Positions 1 through 11,136 of a stretch of DNA of 64,000 bases are shown one piece after another. Origin of the DNA: Ornithinimicrobium pratense (GTDB taxonomy: Bacteria; Actinomycetota; Actinomycetes; Actinomycetales; Dermatophilaceae); NCBI RefSeq assembly GCF_008843165.1, contig NZ_CP044427.1, positions 496,001 to 560,000 of the forward strand, given 5' to 3'. The stretch's first letter is position 1. Every line of letters begins with the position of its first letter. Made by a program: the position numbers and the translations under genes. Under the pieces are notes generated by a model, which ran no database searches, was not told the DNA's origin, and was given only the letters and a program-made list of their open reading frames with translations.

Positions 1-6
1 GCACAC

Positions 7-82
7 GGGGCTGTGGCGCAGTTGGTAGCGCGTCTCGTTCGCAATGAGAAGGCCAGGGGTTCGAATCCCCTCAGCTCCACCA
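7..82 (+). tRNA. tRNA-Ala (anticodon CGC)
   Basis: A 76-nt cloverleaf can be drawn. The acceptor stem pairs 7-13 with 72-78 and carries the G3:U70 wobble that is the alanine identity element. The anticodon loop 38-44 gives CGC at 40-42, the T-arm is 55-71 with a TTCGAAT loop, and CCA is encoded at 80-82. It reads GCG alanine codons. A strong hairpin follows directly. Confidence 0.95.
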
Positions 83-85
83 CCA

Positions 86-119
86 CAGGGCCGGTCCTCA
101 ACCACGAGGGCCGGCCCTG
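86..119 (+). terminator. hairpin terminator after tRNA-Ala
   Basis: Arms 86-99 and 106-119 pair over 14 bp (one G-U) around a 6-nt loop (AACCAC), four bases after the tRNA CCA. No U-run follows, which is common for actinobacterial terminators. It separates the tRNA from the carbamoyltransferase gene. Confidence 0.75.
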
Positions 120-159
120 CGTCGTAGGCTCACACGACCAGCACACAGGAGGAGCACGG

Positions 160-1164
160 ATGGCCGTCAATCTGCGGGGGCGTAGCCTGCGCTCGCTCGT
201 CGAGGAATCGCCGGCGGAGATCCGCTACCTGCTCGACCTGGCCTACGACCTCAAGCGAGCCAAGTACGCCCATCAGGAGCGTCAGCTGCTCGCCGGGAAG
301 TCGGTCGCGCTGGTCTTTGAGAAGACCTCCACCCGGACCCGGTCCGCCTTCGAGGTCGCCGCCGCCGACCAGGGGGCCAGCACCACCTTCCTGGAGCCCT
401 CCAGCACCCAGATCGGGCACAAGGAGTCGATCAAGGACACCGCCCGCGTGCTGGGGCGGATGTATGACGCCATCCAGTACCGTGGCGCCGAGCAGGTCAA
501 GGTCGACCAGCTCATCGAGCACTCCGGGGTCCCGGTCTACAACGGTCTGACCGACGACTGGCACCCCACGCAGATGCTCGCCGACGCACTGACGATGACC
601 GAGCACAGCCACAAGCAGCGGCACGAGATCTCCTACGCCTACCTGGGCGATGCCCGCGGCAACATGGGGCACTCGCTGCTCCTGCTCGGCGCCAAGCTGG
701 GGATGGACGTGCGGATCGGGGCACCGCAGGAGCGGCAGCCCGCCGCACACGTGGTGCGCCTCTGCGAGCAGGTTGCGGCCGAGACCGGGGCCCGGCTGAC
801 CATCACCGAGGACCCGGTCGAGGCGGTGCGCGGCGTCGACTTCGTGCACACCGACGTGTGGGTGTCGATGGGGGAGCCCGTGCAGGCCTGGGAGGACCGC
901 ATCGACCTGCTGCTGCCCTACCAGGTCAACGCCCAGCTGATGGCCGCCACGGACAACCCCGAGGCCCGGTTCATGCACTGCCTGCCGGCCTTCCACGACA
1001 TGCACACCGAGGTGGGTCAGGAGCTGATGGCCCGCCACCCCGAGCTGGCCGAGGGACTGGAGGTCACCGACGAGGTCTTCGAGTCCCCGGCGAGCATCGT
1101 CTTCGACCAGGCCGAGAACCGGCTGCATACGATCAAGGCGCTCATGGTCGCCACACTCGTATGA
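160..1164 (+). CDS. argF: ornithine carbamoyltransferase (ArcB/E. coli ArgF-like)
   Basis: This enzyme joins carbamoyl phosphate and ornithine to make citrulline in the cytoplasm, in arginine synthesis or, run backwards, in the arginine deiminase pathway. The ATG at 160 has an AGGAGG about 7 nt upstream and gives 334 residues. The carbamoyl-phosphate motif STRTR is at residues 57-61 and the ornithine/catalytic motif HCLPAFHD starts at residue 273. The segment [20 protein letters not shown] resembles the E. coli ArgF/I and ArcB group more than the shorter (about 307 aa) ArgF usual in actinobacterial arginine operons. No other arg or arc gene is in the window, so direction of use cannot be told. 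Its stop overlaps the next start (ATGA). Confidence 0.93.
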   Translation: MAVNLRGRSLRSLVEESPAEIRYLLDLAYDLKRAKYAHQERQLLAGKSVALVFEKTSTRTRSAFEVAAADQGASTTFLEPSSTQIGHKESIKDTARVLGRMYDAIQYRGAEQVKVDQLIEHSGVPVYNGLTDDWHPTQMLADALTMTEHSHKQRHEISYAYLGDARGNMGHSLLLLGAKLGMDVRIGAPQERQPAAHVVRLCEQVAAETGARLTITEDPVEAVRGVDFVHTDVWVSMGEPVQAWEDRIDLLLPYQVNAQLMAATDNPEARFMHCLPAFHDMHTEVGQELMARHPELAEGLEVTDEVFESPASIVFDQAENRLHTIKALMVATLV

Positions 1165-1694
1165 GCCCCGACACCGTGCCGACGGACGCCCCCGGCAGCG
1201 CTACCCCGACCGGGCTGCGCGAGCCGGCGCACCAGGTCAGCTCCCGCGCGGTGAAGTACTGGGTGGTCAACGGTCTCATCAGCGGGATCATCATCTGGGT
1301 GGTGCTGTTCGCGATCTACCTGCTGATCCCCGACTCGTGGGGCCGCTGGGCGGGGCCGGTCATCATCCTCATCCTCGCTGCCAACCTCAGCGACGTGACC
1401 CTAGAGCCGATCATCCGCTACCGGCGCACCCGCTGGGAGGTCACCGACGAGCGGGTCTTCGTCCAGACCGGCTGGCTCTCCCGCGACCAGCGCATAGCGC
1501 CGCTGTCCCGGGTCCAGACGGTCGACACCCACCGGGGGGCGATCATGCGGTTGTTCGGGCTGGCCAACGTGACCGTGACCACCGCTTCGGCTGCCGGCCC
1601 CATCACCCTGCCGTGCCTGGACAGCGACGTTGCCGACCGGATCACCGCCGAGCTGGCCCGGGTCACCGGGCAGACCGAGGGCGACGCGACGTGA
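1161..1694 (+). CDS. bacterial PH-domain (bPH2, YdbS-like) membrane protein
   Basis: 177 residues. Two predicted membrane segments lie near residues 35-75 (runs such as [15 protein letters not shown]), followed by a bPH2/DUF304 domain with the typical [14 protein letters not shown] and [21 protein letters not shown] patterns. The ATG at 1161 overlaps the argF stop by ATGA, and its own stop overlaps the next gene by GTGA, so the three genes are translationally coupled. YdbS/YdbT pairs occur together in many Gram-positives; their role is only loosely known (resistance to membrane-active compounds in Bacillus). The link to argF is unexplained. Confidence 0.82.
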   Translation: MSPDTVPTDAPGSATPTGLREPAHQVSSRAVKYWVVNGLISGIIIWVVLFAIYLLIPDSWGRWAGPVIILILAANLSDVTLEPIIRYRRTRWEVTDERVFVQTGWLSRDQRIAPLSRVQTVDTHRGAIMRLFGLANVTVTTASAAGPITLPCLDSDVADRITAELARVTGQTEGDAT

Positions 1695-3370
1695 GCACCC
1701 CGGGCCCTTCTGACCTCCCGCCCCCCACCGGGCCCCCGGTCATCCCCCCGGGCCCGTCGGGTATGCCGTACGACCTCCCCGCGCCGCCGCCCCAGCAGCC
1801 TGTGGGCCCCGATCCCGATGACCCGAAGCCTCCCGAGAGCACGGTCCTGGGCCGCCTGGAGGCACAGGGATGGCACCGGCTGAGCACCCGCATGCTCGTG
1901 GTGCATCCCGTCCGTACGCTGATGTCGTTGGCAGTCCCGCTGCTGCTCATCACGTTGGGTTTCAACCGAGGCGAGGACGGCCGATGGCTGATCTACGTGC
2001 TCGGCGGCGGTGTCATCGCCCTGGTCGTCGGTGTGTTGACGTGGATGTTCACCCGCTACCGGTTCACCCCCGAGCAGCTGCAGCTGCGCACCGGGTTGTT
2101 CAGCCGCCGGGTGCTGACCGCACCGCTGGACAGGATCCGCAGCGTCGACATCGAGTCCACGCCCATCCACCGTGTGCTCGGCCTGGCCAAGGTCCGGGTC
2201 GGCACCGGTGTGGACTCCCGGCAGATCGAGCTGGACGGGCTGACCCAGGAGCAGGCCGCGGTGCTGCGCGTGGAGCTGCTGCGCCGCTCGCAGGAGGTGG
2301 ACCACCCGGCCGCCACCGCCCAGGAGGGATCTCCGCAGGACACCTCCGAGACCGTCCGACCCCCTGCCGACGAGCAGTTGCTGGCCCGGATCGACTGGAG
2401 TTGGCTGCGGTTCGCACCGTTCTCCCTGGGCAGCCTGGTCGTGGTCGCCGGTGTGGCCGGTGTCCTCTTCCAGTTCGGCGACGACCTGCCGGTCGACGAG
2501 GTGGGGCTGGTCCGGGAGGCGTGGGCCTGGGCGGTCGCGCAGGCTCTGCTGGTCCTGGTGGCCGGGACCGTCCTGCTCGTCGCGGTGGGCTGGACGCTGC
2601 TGTCCACAGCCTCCTACGTGCTGAACTGGTGGAACCTGCGCCTGGTGCGGGAGGCCAACACCAACATCCGGCTCTCCCGTGGGCTGTTGACGACCCGCTC
2701 CCAGACGCTGGAACGGGCCAAGGTCCGCGGGGTGAGCATGGGCGAGCCGTTCCTGCTGCGCTTCGTCCGGGGCGCCGAGCTCTCCGCACTGGCCACCGGG
2801 GTGGGCCTGGGCGGGACGGTCAAGGTGCTGCCGCCGGCACCGCGCGCGGTCGTGCAGTCCGTGGGGCACGAGCTGCTCGAGGAGTCCGGGCCGCTGACCA
2901 TGGATCTCACCGGTCACGGGCCACGCGCCCGCCGGCGGATCCACGTCAGCCAGCAGTGGGGCAGCCTGATCACCGCGGCCCTGGTGGCCGTGCCCACCTA
3001 CGTCCTCGATTTCTGGTGGTTCGCCACCTGGCCGTGGTGGCTGCCGCTGGCGGTGCTGGGCGGGCTGGCCCTCCTCAACGTCTTGATCGCCGAGAGCGCC
3101 TGGCGCAACCTGGGCCACGGCCTGACCCGGGACCACCTCGTGGTGCAGACAGGGGCCGTGGTGCGCACCCGAGCGGCGCTGGAACGCGCCGGCATCATCG
3201 GCTGGGTGGTGCACCAGAACTTCTTCCAGCGCCGCCTCGGGTTGGCCGACCTCATTGCCACCACCGCGGCCGGTGGCGAGAGTCTGGTCGCCCCGAACAT
3301 CCCGTTGGAGCTGGCAGCGGACCTGGCCGACCGGGCCACCCCGGGAATGCTGGACGGTCTGCTGGCGTAG
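1691..3370 (+). CDS. bacterial PH-domain (bPH2, YdbT-like) membrane protein
   Basis: 559 residues from the GTG at 1691, which sits in the GTGA overlap with the upstream PH gene. The N-terminus is about 60 residues of proline-rich, probably cytoplasmic sequence. Three bPH2 (DUF304) modules follow, each after or between paired hydrophobic segments; the signature RFTPEQLQLRTGLFSRRVLT and RIRSVDIESTPIHRVLGLA belongs to the first. This is the usual architecture of YdbT, which pairs with the smaller YdbS. The biochemical function is unknown. It is slightly longer than Bacillus YdbT because of the proline-rich leader. Confidence 0.82.
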   Translation: MSTPGPSDLPPPTGPPVIPPGPSGMPYDLPAPPPQQPVGPDPDDPKPPESTVLGRLEAQGWHRLSTRMLVVHPVRTLMSLAVPLLLITLGFNRGEDGRWLIYVLGGGVIALVVGVLTWMFTRYRFTPEQLQLRTGLFSRRVLTAPLDRIRSVDIESTPIHRVLGLAKVRVGTGVDSRQIELDGLTQEQAAVLRVELLRRSQEVDHPAATAQEGSPQDTSETVRPPADEQLLARIDWSWLRFAPFSLGSLVVVAGVAGVLFQFGDDLPVDEVGLVREAWAWAVAQALLVLVAGTVLLVAVGWTLLSTASYVLNWWNLRLVREANTNIRLSRGLLTTRSQTLERAKVRGVSMGEPFLLRFVRGAELSALATGVGLGGTVKVLPPAPRAVVQSVGHELLEESGPLTMDLTGHGPRARRRIHVSQQWGSLITAALVAVPTYVLDFWWFATWPWWLPLAVLGGLALLNVLIAESAWRNLGHGLTRDHLVVQTGAVVRTRAALERAGIIGWVVHQNFFQRRLGLADLIATTAAGGESLVAPNIPLELAADLADRATPGMLDGLLA

Positions 3371-3377
3371 TCCAGGC

Positions 3378-3734
3378 ATGGGTGACTTCGACTGGATCCA
3401 GCTCTCCGACGACGAGCACCTGGACGACCATGCCCGGTACGACCGCGCCACCTTCGCCTTCGAAACCAAGGACTACGGGAGGGCGGCCCAGCTGCTTCAG
3501 CCGCTGGCGCAGGCCGAGCCCGGCAACGGCGCGGTGGCTCTCCTGCTGGCTCGCAGCTACTACCACGCGGCCCGGCTCGGGCCGGCCGAGAAGGTGGCCC
3601 GCGACATCATCGAGCGGTGGCCCAGCGAGGCCTACGCCCACCTTCTCCTGGCCCGGACGCTGCAACGGGCCGGTCGCGCCGAGGAGGGCGCGCGGCACCT
3701 GAAGATCGCCGAGGCGATGGGCCTGGACACCTGA
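3378..3734 (+). CDS. small tetratricopeptide-repeat protein
   Basis: 118 residues from the ATG at 3378, seven bases after the PH gene. Two or three TPR-type helical hairpins are visible (FAFETKDYGRAAQLLQPLA, LARSYYHAARLGPAEKVA and AHLLLARTLQRAGRAEEGA). No signal peptide or membrane segment is seen, so it is probably a soluble scaffold. Similar short TPR proteins are widespread in actinobacteria without an assigned function. It converges with pmt, the stop codons lying 6 bases apart. Confidence 0.75.
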   Translation: MGDFDWIQLSDDEHLDDHARYDRATFAFETKDYGRAAQLLQPLAQAEPGNGAVALLLARSYYHAARLGPAEKVARDIIERWPSEAYAHLLLARTLQRAGRAEEGARHLKIAEAMGLDT

Positions 3735-3740
3735 GGGTCG

Positions 3741-5261
3741 CTAGTTCCAGAAGTCGAAGAACATCCGGATGTTCCACTGCTCGCGCGGCAGCAGCACCGC
3801 GGTGTGCACCGGCCAGTACCACGCGAACCAAGCAACGTTGAGCGTCAGGTACACCACGACGAGCACTGCGCCCCAGCGTCGACGGCGCAGCGGGTCGCTC
3901 TCGCGGCCCAGCACCAGGGCCAGGCAGCTGACCACGACGAGCACCAGCCAGGGCACGAAGGCGACGGCGTAGAAGCTGTAGATCGTCCGGGTCTGGTAGA
4001 GGAACCACGGCAGCCAGCCGGCGACGATGCCGGAGAGGGCGGCGCCCGCACGCCAGTCGCGGCCGAGCAGCCACTGGAAGGTCACGATGAACAACCCGAG
4101 CGTGGCGGCCCACCACAGCGGGATGGTGCCCAGGGAGGCGACGTACTCCACGCAGTCCGCGACCTCACACCCCTTCTCGCCCTCCTTGGGCCACTCGGCG
4201 TAGAAGAGGGTGGGTCGCCACTGCACCGTCCAGCTCCACGGGTTGGAGCTCCACGCATGCTCGTTCGCCAGCCCGACGTGGAAGTTCATCTGCTCCTGGT
4301 GGTAGGCCCACAGCGAGCGCAGGGGGTCGGGCACCAGGCCGGCCAGGCCGGTGGCCGGGTTGTCCTCCGCCCAGGTCCGCTTCCATCCCCGGTCACCGAG
4401 GAACCAGCCGGTCCACGTGGCCAGGTAGGTGAGTAGGGCGGTGGGCACGATGAGCAGGAAGGCGGGTATGCCGTCACGCACCACTGCGGAGGTGAACCAC
4501 CGGCGCTCGCCGACGGCCCGCCGGGCGCCGATGTCCCACCAGACGGTCATCAGTCCGAAGACGGCGAGGAAGAAGAGCCCGGACCACTTCGTGCCGACCG
4601 CCAGCCCCAGGGCCACCCCCGCCGCCAGCCGCCACCACCGCATACTCCACCGCGCCCCCAGCGCCAGGCGTCGTCGGCCATGCTCACGGTCCAGCAGAAG
4701 GAAGAGGAAAGCCAGCAGCGCCCACCACATGAGGAAGATGTCGAGCAGGCCGATGCGGGACTGGGCGTAGTGGTGACCGTCGACCGCGAGGAGCAGCGAG
4801 GCGCTGATCGCCAGGAGGGCGTTCTTCCAGATCAGCCAGGCGCACAGGCCCAGGACCGCGATCGACAGGGTGCCGACGACGGCGGAGGCCAGGCGCCACC
4901 CGGCCGGGTCCCCGGGGCCCAGCAGCAGCTGACCGAGGGAGATCATCCACTTGCCCATGGGTGGGTGCACCACGTAGTCGGCGCTGTCACCGAAGACGTC
5001 AGGGGTGCCCTGGGTGAACAGCTCGTCCGGCTCCTCGAGGTCCTCCCGGATGTCCATCTCGGTGCCGTACAGGGCCAGGCTCCACGCCTGCTTAACGTAG
5101 TAGGTCTCGTCGAAGACCAGCCGGGTCGGGTAGCCGAGTCGCCACAGCCGCAGGACGCCCCCGGCCACGGTGACCAGCGCGATCCCGATCATCGCGATGC
5201 GGCGCTGACGTGCCAGAGCCTGGGGCGCGGGACCGAGCAGGCGCGCCCGCAGAGACTCCAT
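3741..5261 (-). CDS. pmt: protein O-mannosyltransferase (GT39, Pmt)
   Basis: An integral membrane enzyme that transfers mannose from polyprenyl-phosphate-mannose to Ser/Thr of exported proteins (the actinobacterial Pmt, Rv1002c type). The N-terminal acidic loop motif FDETYYVKQAW and the downstream HPPMGKW motif are the GT39 signatures, and about ten hydrophobic segments follow. Start choice: the ATG at 5261 lies 7 nt behind a TACGAT hexamer (5274-5269), the leaderless spacing seen at other genes here; it gives 506 aa, close to family length. An ATG at 5270 would overlap that hexamer. The gene diverges from sdhC. Confidence 0.9.
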   Translation of the reverse strand: MESLRARLLGPAPQALARQRRIAMIGIALVTVAGGVLRLWRLGYPTRLVFDETYYVKQAWSLALYGTEMDIREDLEEPDELFTQGTPDVFGDSADYVVHPPMGKWMISLGQLLLGPGDPAGWRLASAVVGTLSIAVLGLCAWLIWKNALLAISASLLLAVDGHHYAQSRIGLLDIFLMWWALLAFLFLLLDREHGRRRLALGARWSMRWWRLAAGVALGLAVGTKWSGLFFLAVFGLMTVWWDIGARRAVGERRWFTSAVVRDGIPAFLLIVPTALLTYLATWTGWFLGDRGWKRTWAEDNPATGLAGLVPDPLRSLWAYHQEQMNFHVGLANEHAWSSNPWSWTVQWRPTLFYAEWPKEGEKGCEVADCVEYVASLGTIPLWWAATLGLFIVTFQWLLGRDWRAGAALSGIVAGWLPWFLYQTRTIYSFYAVAFVPWLVLVVVSCLALVLGRESDPLRRRRWGAVLVVVYLTLNVAWFAWYWPVHTAVLLPREQWNIRMFFDFWN

Positions 5262-5343
5262 ACCGTGCATCGTAGGTCGTGCTTTTAGCACAGTGTCCCC
5301 TGACGATAAAGGAGACGTCACGGCCAGTAGTAGGCTCCCATCC
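5261..5343. promoter_or_regulatory. divergent promoter region pmt / sdhCAB
   Basis: On the minus strand TACGAT (5274-5269) ends 7 nt before the pmt ATG. On the plus strand TAGGCT (5331-5336) ends 7 nt before the sdhC GTG. Both suit leaderless transcripts. Between them is a short inverted repeat, GTGCT-TTT-AGCAC (5279-5291), a candidate regulator site. No convincing -35 box was found for either. Confidence 0.5.
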
Positions 5344-6045
5344 GTGGCCACCTCAACCGTTCCCGCGCGCGAGACCCGCAGGGGTCCGAACAACATCCTG
5401 CTGAAGACCGTGATGGCCGCCTCCGGCCTGTTCTTCGTCGGCTATCTGTTGCTGCACATGTACGGCAACCTCCAGATCCTCTTCGGCCGCGGGGCGTTCG
5501 ACGACTACGCCCACCACCTGCGCGTGTTCGGCGAGGGAATGGTCCCGGAGAACGGCGTGCTGTGGATCGCCCGCATCCTGCTGCTGGCCTCGCTCGTGGC
5601 GCACGTCTGGGCCGGGATGGTGCTGTGGCGCCGGGCCGGGGCCGCGCGTTCCACCCGCTACGCCGGCAAGCGGAAGACCACCTACGGATCGGTCTACGCC
5701 AAGGCGATGCGCTGGGGCGGGCTGGCCATCCTGCTCTTCGTGATCTTTCACATCCTGCACTTCACGACGCAGACGATCACCCTGGCCGGTGAGCACGTGA
5801 GTCCGGCCGAGCGGGTCATCAGCAGCTTCCAGCTGTGGTGGGCTGTGCTGATCTACGTGGTGGCCATGATCGCGGTTGGCATGCACCTGGTGCACGGCAT
5901 CTACGCGGCGTGCATGACGCTGGGGTTGAACACCACGGTGAAGCGGGGCGAGCAGATCCGCCTCATCTCCATCGCGGTGACCACACTCATCGTGGTGGGC
6001 TTCCTGATCCCACCCTTTGCCATCCTGTTCGGGTTTGTCGACTGA
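5344..6045 (+). CDS. sdhC: succinate dehydrogenase cytochrome b558-type subunit
   Basis: A membrane anchor of respiratory complex II that binds heme b and menaquinone. 233 residues from the GTG at 5344, chosen because TAGGCT lies 7 nt upstream and the protein begins like family members; a GTG at 5293 would add 17 residues. About five transmembrane helices are visible, with histidines in or near helices ([28 protein letters not shown]) that are probable heme ligands. The length fits the single-subunit cytochrome b558 family of Bacillus and actinobacteria, in which one protein replaces SdhC plus SdhD. It heads sdhCAB. Confidence 0.92.
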   Translation: MATSTVPARETRRGPNNILLKTVMAASGLFFVGYLLLHMYGNLQILFGRGAFDDYAHHLRVFGEGMVPENGVLWIARILLLASLVAHVWAGMVLWRRAGAARSTRYAGKRKTTYGSVYAKAMRWGGLAILLFVIFHILHFTTQTITLAGEHVSPAERVISSFQLWWAVLIYVVAMIAVGMHLVHGIYAACMTLGLNTTVKRGEQIRLISIAVTTLIVVGFLIPPFAILFGFVD

Positions 6046-6058
6046 GGACTATGACGTT

Positions 6059-8037
<1,979 letters not shown>

Positions 8038-8041
<4 letters not shown>

Positions 8042-8778
8042 GGATCTCCCTGAAGATCTGGCGCCAGGCCAACCCCCGCGACAAGGGCCGGATGGTCGAC
8101 TACAAGCTCGACGAGGTCAGCGAGGACAGCTCTTTCCTGGAGATGCTGGATCTGCTCAACGAGCACCTCCACGAGCAGGGCGAGGAGCCGGTCGCCTTCG
8201 ACTCCGACTGTCGCGAGGGCATCTGCGGCCAGTGCGGCGTGGTGATCAACGGTGAGGCGCACGGCCCCGAGCGGACCACGACCTGTCAGCTGCACATGCG
8301 GTCCTTCCGCGACGGTGACGAGATCATCATCGAGCCCTGGCGCGCCGACGCCTTCCCCGTCATCAAGGACCTCTGTGTCGACCGCGGTGCCCTGGACCGG
8401 ATCGTCGCGGCGGGCGGATACATCTCCGCCAACACCGGGTCGGCCCCGGACGCGCACGCGACCCCAGTGCCGAAGGAGAACGCCGACCGGGCGTTCATGG
8501 CGGCTGAGTGCATCGGTTGCGGAGCCTGCGTCGCGGCCTGCCCGAACGCCTCCGGCATGCTCTTCATGGGCGCCAAGATCACCCACCTCGGTGAGCTGCC
8601 CCAGGGCCAGCCCGAGCGGGACGCCCGCGTGCTGAAGATGACCGAGCAGCACGACCTCGAGGGTTTCGGTGGATGCACCAACCTCGGCGAGTGCACCCGG
8701 GCCTGCCCCAAGGGCATCCCGCTCAACGTCATCTCGCAGATGAACCGGGACCTGCTCCGGACCGGCTTCAGCGTCTGA
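8038..8778 (+). CDS. sdhB: succinate dehydrogenase iron-sulfur subunit
   Basis: Carries electrons from the flavoprotein to the membrane quinone site. 246 residues from the GTG at 8038 (GTGA overlap with sdhA). The [2Fe-2S] cluster cysteines are in [10 protein letters not shown] plus a later TTTCQLH. The C-terminal ferredoxin domain has [13 protein letters not shown] and [16 protein letters not shown], supplying the [4Fe-4S] and [3Fe-4S] ligands. All expected cysteines are present. No SdhD follows, in keeping with the single-anchor type. Confidence 0.95.
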
Positions 8779-8785
8779 GCGCGCG

Positions 8786-9640
8786 ATGACGCCCGGCGAG
8801 CCGTCGCAGGGTGCCCTGGTTCTCGCGGCCACCCCCATCGGTGACGCGCGGGACGCCAGTCCGCGACTGGTCCTCGAGCTGGGCTCGGCGGACGTCGTCG
8901 CAGCCGAGGACACCCGGCGGCTGCGTCGACTGGTCGAGCGGCTCGGGGTGTCGGTCGGCGGCGAGATCGTCAGTTACCACGAGCACAACGAGGCGTCCCG
9001 GACCGAGGAGCTGGTCGCCCGGATCGCCCAGGGCGCACGGGTGGTGGTCGTGACCGATGCCGGGATGCCGTCGGTCTCCGACCCCGGCTACCGACTCGTG
9101 CGGGCCTGCGTCGAGCAGGATCTCCGGGTGACCTGCGTGCCTGGGCCCTCGGCGGTGCTGATGTCTTTGGCGGTCAGCGGGCTGCCGGTCGACCGGTTCT
9201 GCTTCGAAGGTTTTTTGCCACGCAAGGCCGGTGAGCGCGAGCGCATGCTGTCCGCCCTGGCCGAGGAGCCCCGGACGATGGTCTTTTTCGAGGCGCCGCA
9301 CCGGCTCGCCACCACCCTGTCGGCGATGGCCGGGGTCTTCGGCGACGGGCGCCCGGCGGCTGTCTGCCGCGAGTTGACCAAGACCTACGAGGAGGTCCGC
9401 CGGGGAGGTCTGGCCGATCTGGCGGCCTGGGCCGAGCCGGGGGTCAAGGGTGAGATCACCGTCGTCGTGGCCGGACGGTCAGCGACTGCGGGCGGCGAGG
9501 TGGACCTTGCCGAGGTCGTGGCGCAGGTGCTCGCGCGCACCGCGGCTGGGGAGCGGCTCAAGGACGTGACCCGAGACCTGGCCGCGAAGACCGGGCTGTC
9601 CGCCAAAGCGCTCTACGACGCAGCTGTGGCGGCGCGCTAG
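8786..9640 (+). CDS. rsmI: 16S rRNA (cytidine1402-2'-O)-methyltransferase
   Basis: Methylates the 2'-hydroxyl of C1402 in the ribosomal P site using S-adenosylmethionine. 284 residues from an ATG 7 nt after sdhB. The tetrapyrrole-methylase-like fold shows LAATPIGDARDASPR (the usual TPIGNL region with GDA as common in actinobacteria), AAEDTRRLRRL, and the AdoMet motif TDAGMPSVSDPG. Close spacing suggests co-transcription with sdhCAB, although in most actinobacteria rsmI neighbours pmt directly, so sdh appears inserted between them. Confidence 0.93.
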   Translation: MTPGEPSQGALVLAATPIGDARDASPRLVLELGSADVVAAEDTRRLRRLVERLGVSVGGEIVSYHEHNEASRTEELVARIAQGARVVVVTDAGMPSVSDPGYRLVRACVEQDLRVTCVPGPSAVLMSLAVSGLPVDRFCFEGFLPRKAGERERMLSALAEEPRTMVFFEAPHRLATTLSAMAGVFGDGRPAAVCRELTKTYEEVRRGGLADLAAWAEPGVKGEITVVVAGRSATAGGEVDLAEVVAQVLARTAAGERLKDVTRDLAAKTGLSAKALYDAAVAAR

Positions 9641-9858
9641 GTCCCCAGCTGCATCGCGAGCGGGAGGACCCCGTGGGTCTGCGGTAGCTCGGTGTCGCTA
9701 TCGCGACATTGATGTACCGCACTCCCGGCCGGGGCGGCGCAGGCCACGGACACCCGCTCCGACGGGGGCGCGTGTTGTGCCATCACGCCCCGTACGGCAC
9801 ACTCACCCCCAGCGCCGACGCCCTGGTCGGCGCGGACGTGGCGAGGAGGCCGCACGGT

Positions 9859-10290
9859 ATGAGGTTCAACTGGTCCGCCCTGCTTGGCGGCCTGGTCGGC
9901 GGTGCCGTGACGGCCGTCGTCGCCGGGATAGTCGTGGCGCGCTACCTGCCGGAGGTCGGCTCGGACCACACCCTGGGAGGAGCGGGGGTGGCGGCGCTGG
10001 CCGCAGCGTTGAGCGGGGCGGTGGGCGTCATCGTCGGCTGGCTCGTGCACCGTCGTCGAGGGCGCGGGCTCGGCGGCATCGCGGCCATCGTCACCGTGCT
10101 AGGAGCGGGCTGGGGGACGTGGACGTGGTTCACGGCCAGCTGGGGGGTCACCGGCATCGGCCGCACCGTCGTCGAGGGCATCCTCATCCTGGGTCTGGGG
10201 ATGCTCGTGCTTGCCACCGCCTGCGGCATGACCGCGGCGCTGCTGCAGCACCGCTCCCGGCACGACCCAGAGGCTGCACGCCTCCGCTGA
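9859..10290 (+). CDS. small membrane protein, unknown function
   Basis: 143 residues from the ATG at 9859, which has GAGGAGG 9 nt upstream. Four hydrophobic segments are visible (GGLVGGAVTAVVAGIVVA, VAALAAALSGAVGVIVGW, IAAIVTVLGAGWG, ILILGLGMLVLATACGM) with an Arg-rich loop after the second. No family was recognised. The frame stays open upstream to about 9709, but that stretch has no ribosome site and a composition unlike a protein start. The gene converges with a DUF4126 gene. Confidence 0.6.
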   Translation: MRFNWSALLGGLVGGAVTAVVAGIVVARYLPEVGSDHTLGGAGVAALAAALSGAVGVIVGWLVHRRRGRGLGGIAAIVTVLGAGWGTWTWFTASWGVTGIGRTVVEGILILGLGMLVLATACGMTAALLQHRSRHDPEAARLR

Positions 10291-10333
10291 GGTAGGAGGC
10301 CCAGAGGCTGTCGGGGCCAGCCCGGCCAACCCC

Positions 10334-10945
10334 CTACTCGTAGCCAGCCTCGGCCATCAGCTGGTCCCGCTTCTGTCGTGCGGCCCTTCCACGCCGCCAC
10401 AGCATGAACCCGCCCCAGAGCAGCATGAGGAAGAGGAAGACCACCAGGACCGGCAAGAAGATCGCCACCAGCGACATGGTCACCGCAGCCCCGTCCTCGG
10501 CGGCCGACACGACCGGGGTGCCCAACCCACCCGTCGAGGCATTCACGACCGGCCTGGCAACGGCCTTGCCGGTGTGCACCACACCTGCGGTCAGTATCCC
10601 GAGCAGCACCCCGATCCACGGGTTGTCCTGCATGAAGGACGAGCCGCGCTCCAGGCCACCTGCCGCCGTCGTGGCCGCAAAGATCAGGCCACCCGTCGCC
10701 GGCCGGATAAAGGTGCCCACCGCGTCGTTGAGGTGGTCGACGAGCGCGATCTTGTCCAGGACGACCTCTGAGAGCAGCAGCACCGCGGCGATGCCAATCG
10801 CCCACCAGGATTCGATCCAGGCATACTGCACCGGCAGATCCAGGACCTCGGTGAAGCGCGCGATGAGCGCGACCAGAAGGAACGGGATGTAGGCGTTGAG
10901 GCCGGCCGCGGCCGACAGGCCGGCTCCGGTCAGGGCAGCGAGCAT
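10334..10945 (-). CDS. DUF4126 family membrane protein
   Basis: 203 residues from the ATG at 10945. The N-terminus LTGAGLSAAAGLNAYIPFL is typical of DUF4126, which has several membrane segments and no known function. Hydrophobic stretches continue through the protein (IAAVLLLSEVVLD, LVAIFLPVLVVFLFLMLLWGGF) and the C-terminus is basic. It diverges from the first SigE operon. A hairpin GCCCTCC-GGC-GGAGGGC (10972-10988) lies in its upstream region and may be an operator or leader structure. Confidence 0.8.
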   Translation of the reverse strand: MLAALTGAGLSAAAGLNAYIPFLLVALIARFTEVLDLPVQYAWIESWWAIGIAAVLLLSEVVLDKIALVDHLNDAVGTFIRPATGGLIFAATTAAGGLERGSSFMQDNPWIGVLLGILTAGVVHTGKAVARPVVNASTGGLGTPVVSAAEDGAAVTMSLVAIFLPVLVVFLFLMLLWGGFMLWRRGRAARQKRDQLMAEAGYE

Positions 10946-11066
10946 AGGACGCCTCGCCTTTCTTCTCGGCGGCCCTCCGGCGGAGGGCGGTCTTCCTCAG
11001 TCAACCACGGGGTATGCCGTCCCTCTTCCGCTGACGGGTGGCCAGCGGATTCGTCCGCGACAACCT

Positions 11067-11095
11067 CCCCAACCTTTGCCGACCCTGCGCCGTTA
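11067..11095 (+). promoter_or_regulatory. predicted SigE-type promoter of first sigma operon
   Basis: ACCTTT (11072-11077), preceded by a C-run plus A, is 13 bases from CGTTA (11091-11095). The same elements with exactly the same 13-base spacing occur before the second sigma gene at 15098-15121. The start codon is 42 nt after CGTTA. The match suggests autoregulation or shared recognition by the two paralogous sigma factors. Confidence 0.6.
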
Positions 11096-11136
11096 CCGGG
11101 TGGAGGATAGGCCGGACGACCGATGAGGAGCGACGG

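Noticed and set aside
1418..3469. 683-codon open frame on the minus strand across the PH-domain genes
   Set aside because: It is the mirror of well-supported plus-strand genes. Its translation is a His/Gln/Gly/Pro-rich composition without motifs, as expected from antisense high-GC DNA.
5262..5396. Upstream extension of pmt to an ATG-like start at 5396
   Set aside because: It would overlap the sdhC start and promoter, and the added residues do not look like a Pmt N-terminus; the ATG at 5261 has a -10 at the right distance.
9709..9858. Fifty-codon N-terminal extension of the small membrane protein
   Set aside because: No ribosome site and an atypical His/Arg-rich composition; the ATG at 9859 has GAGGAGG upstream.
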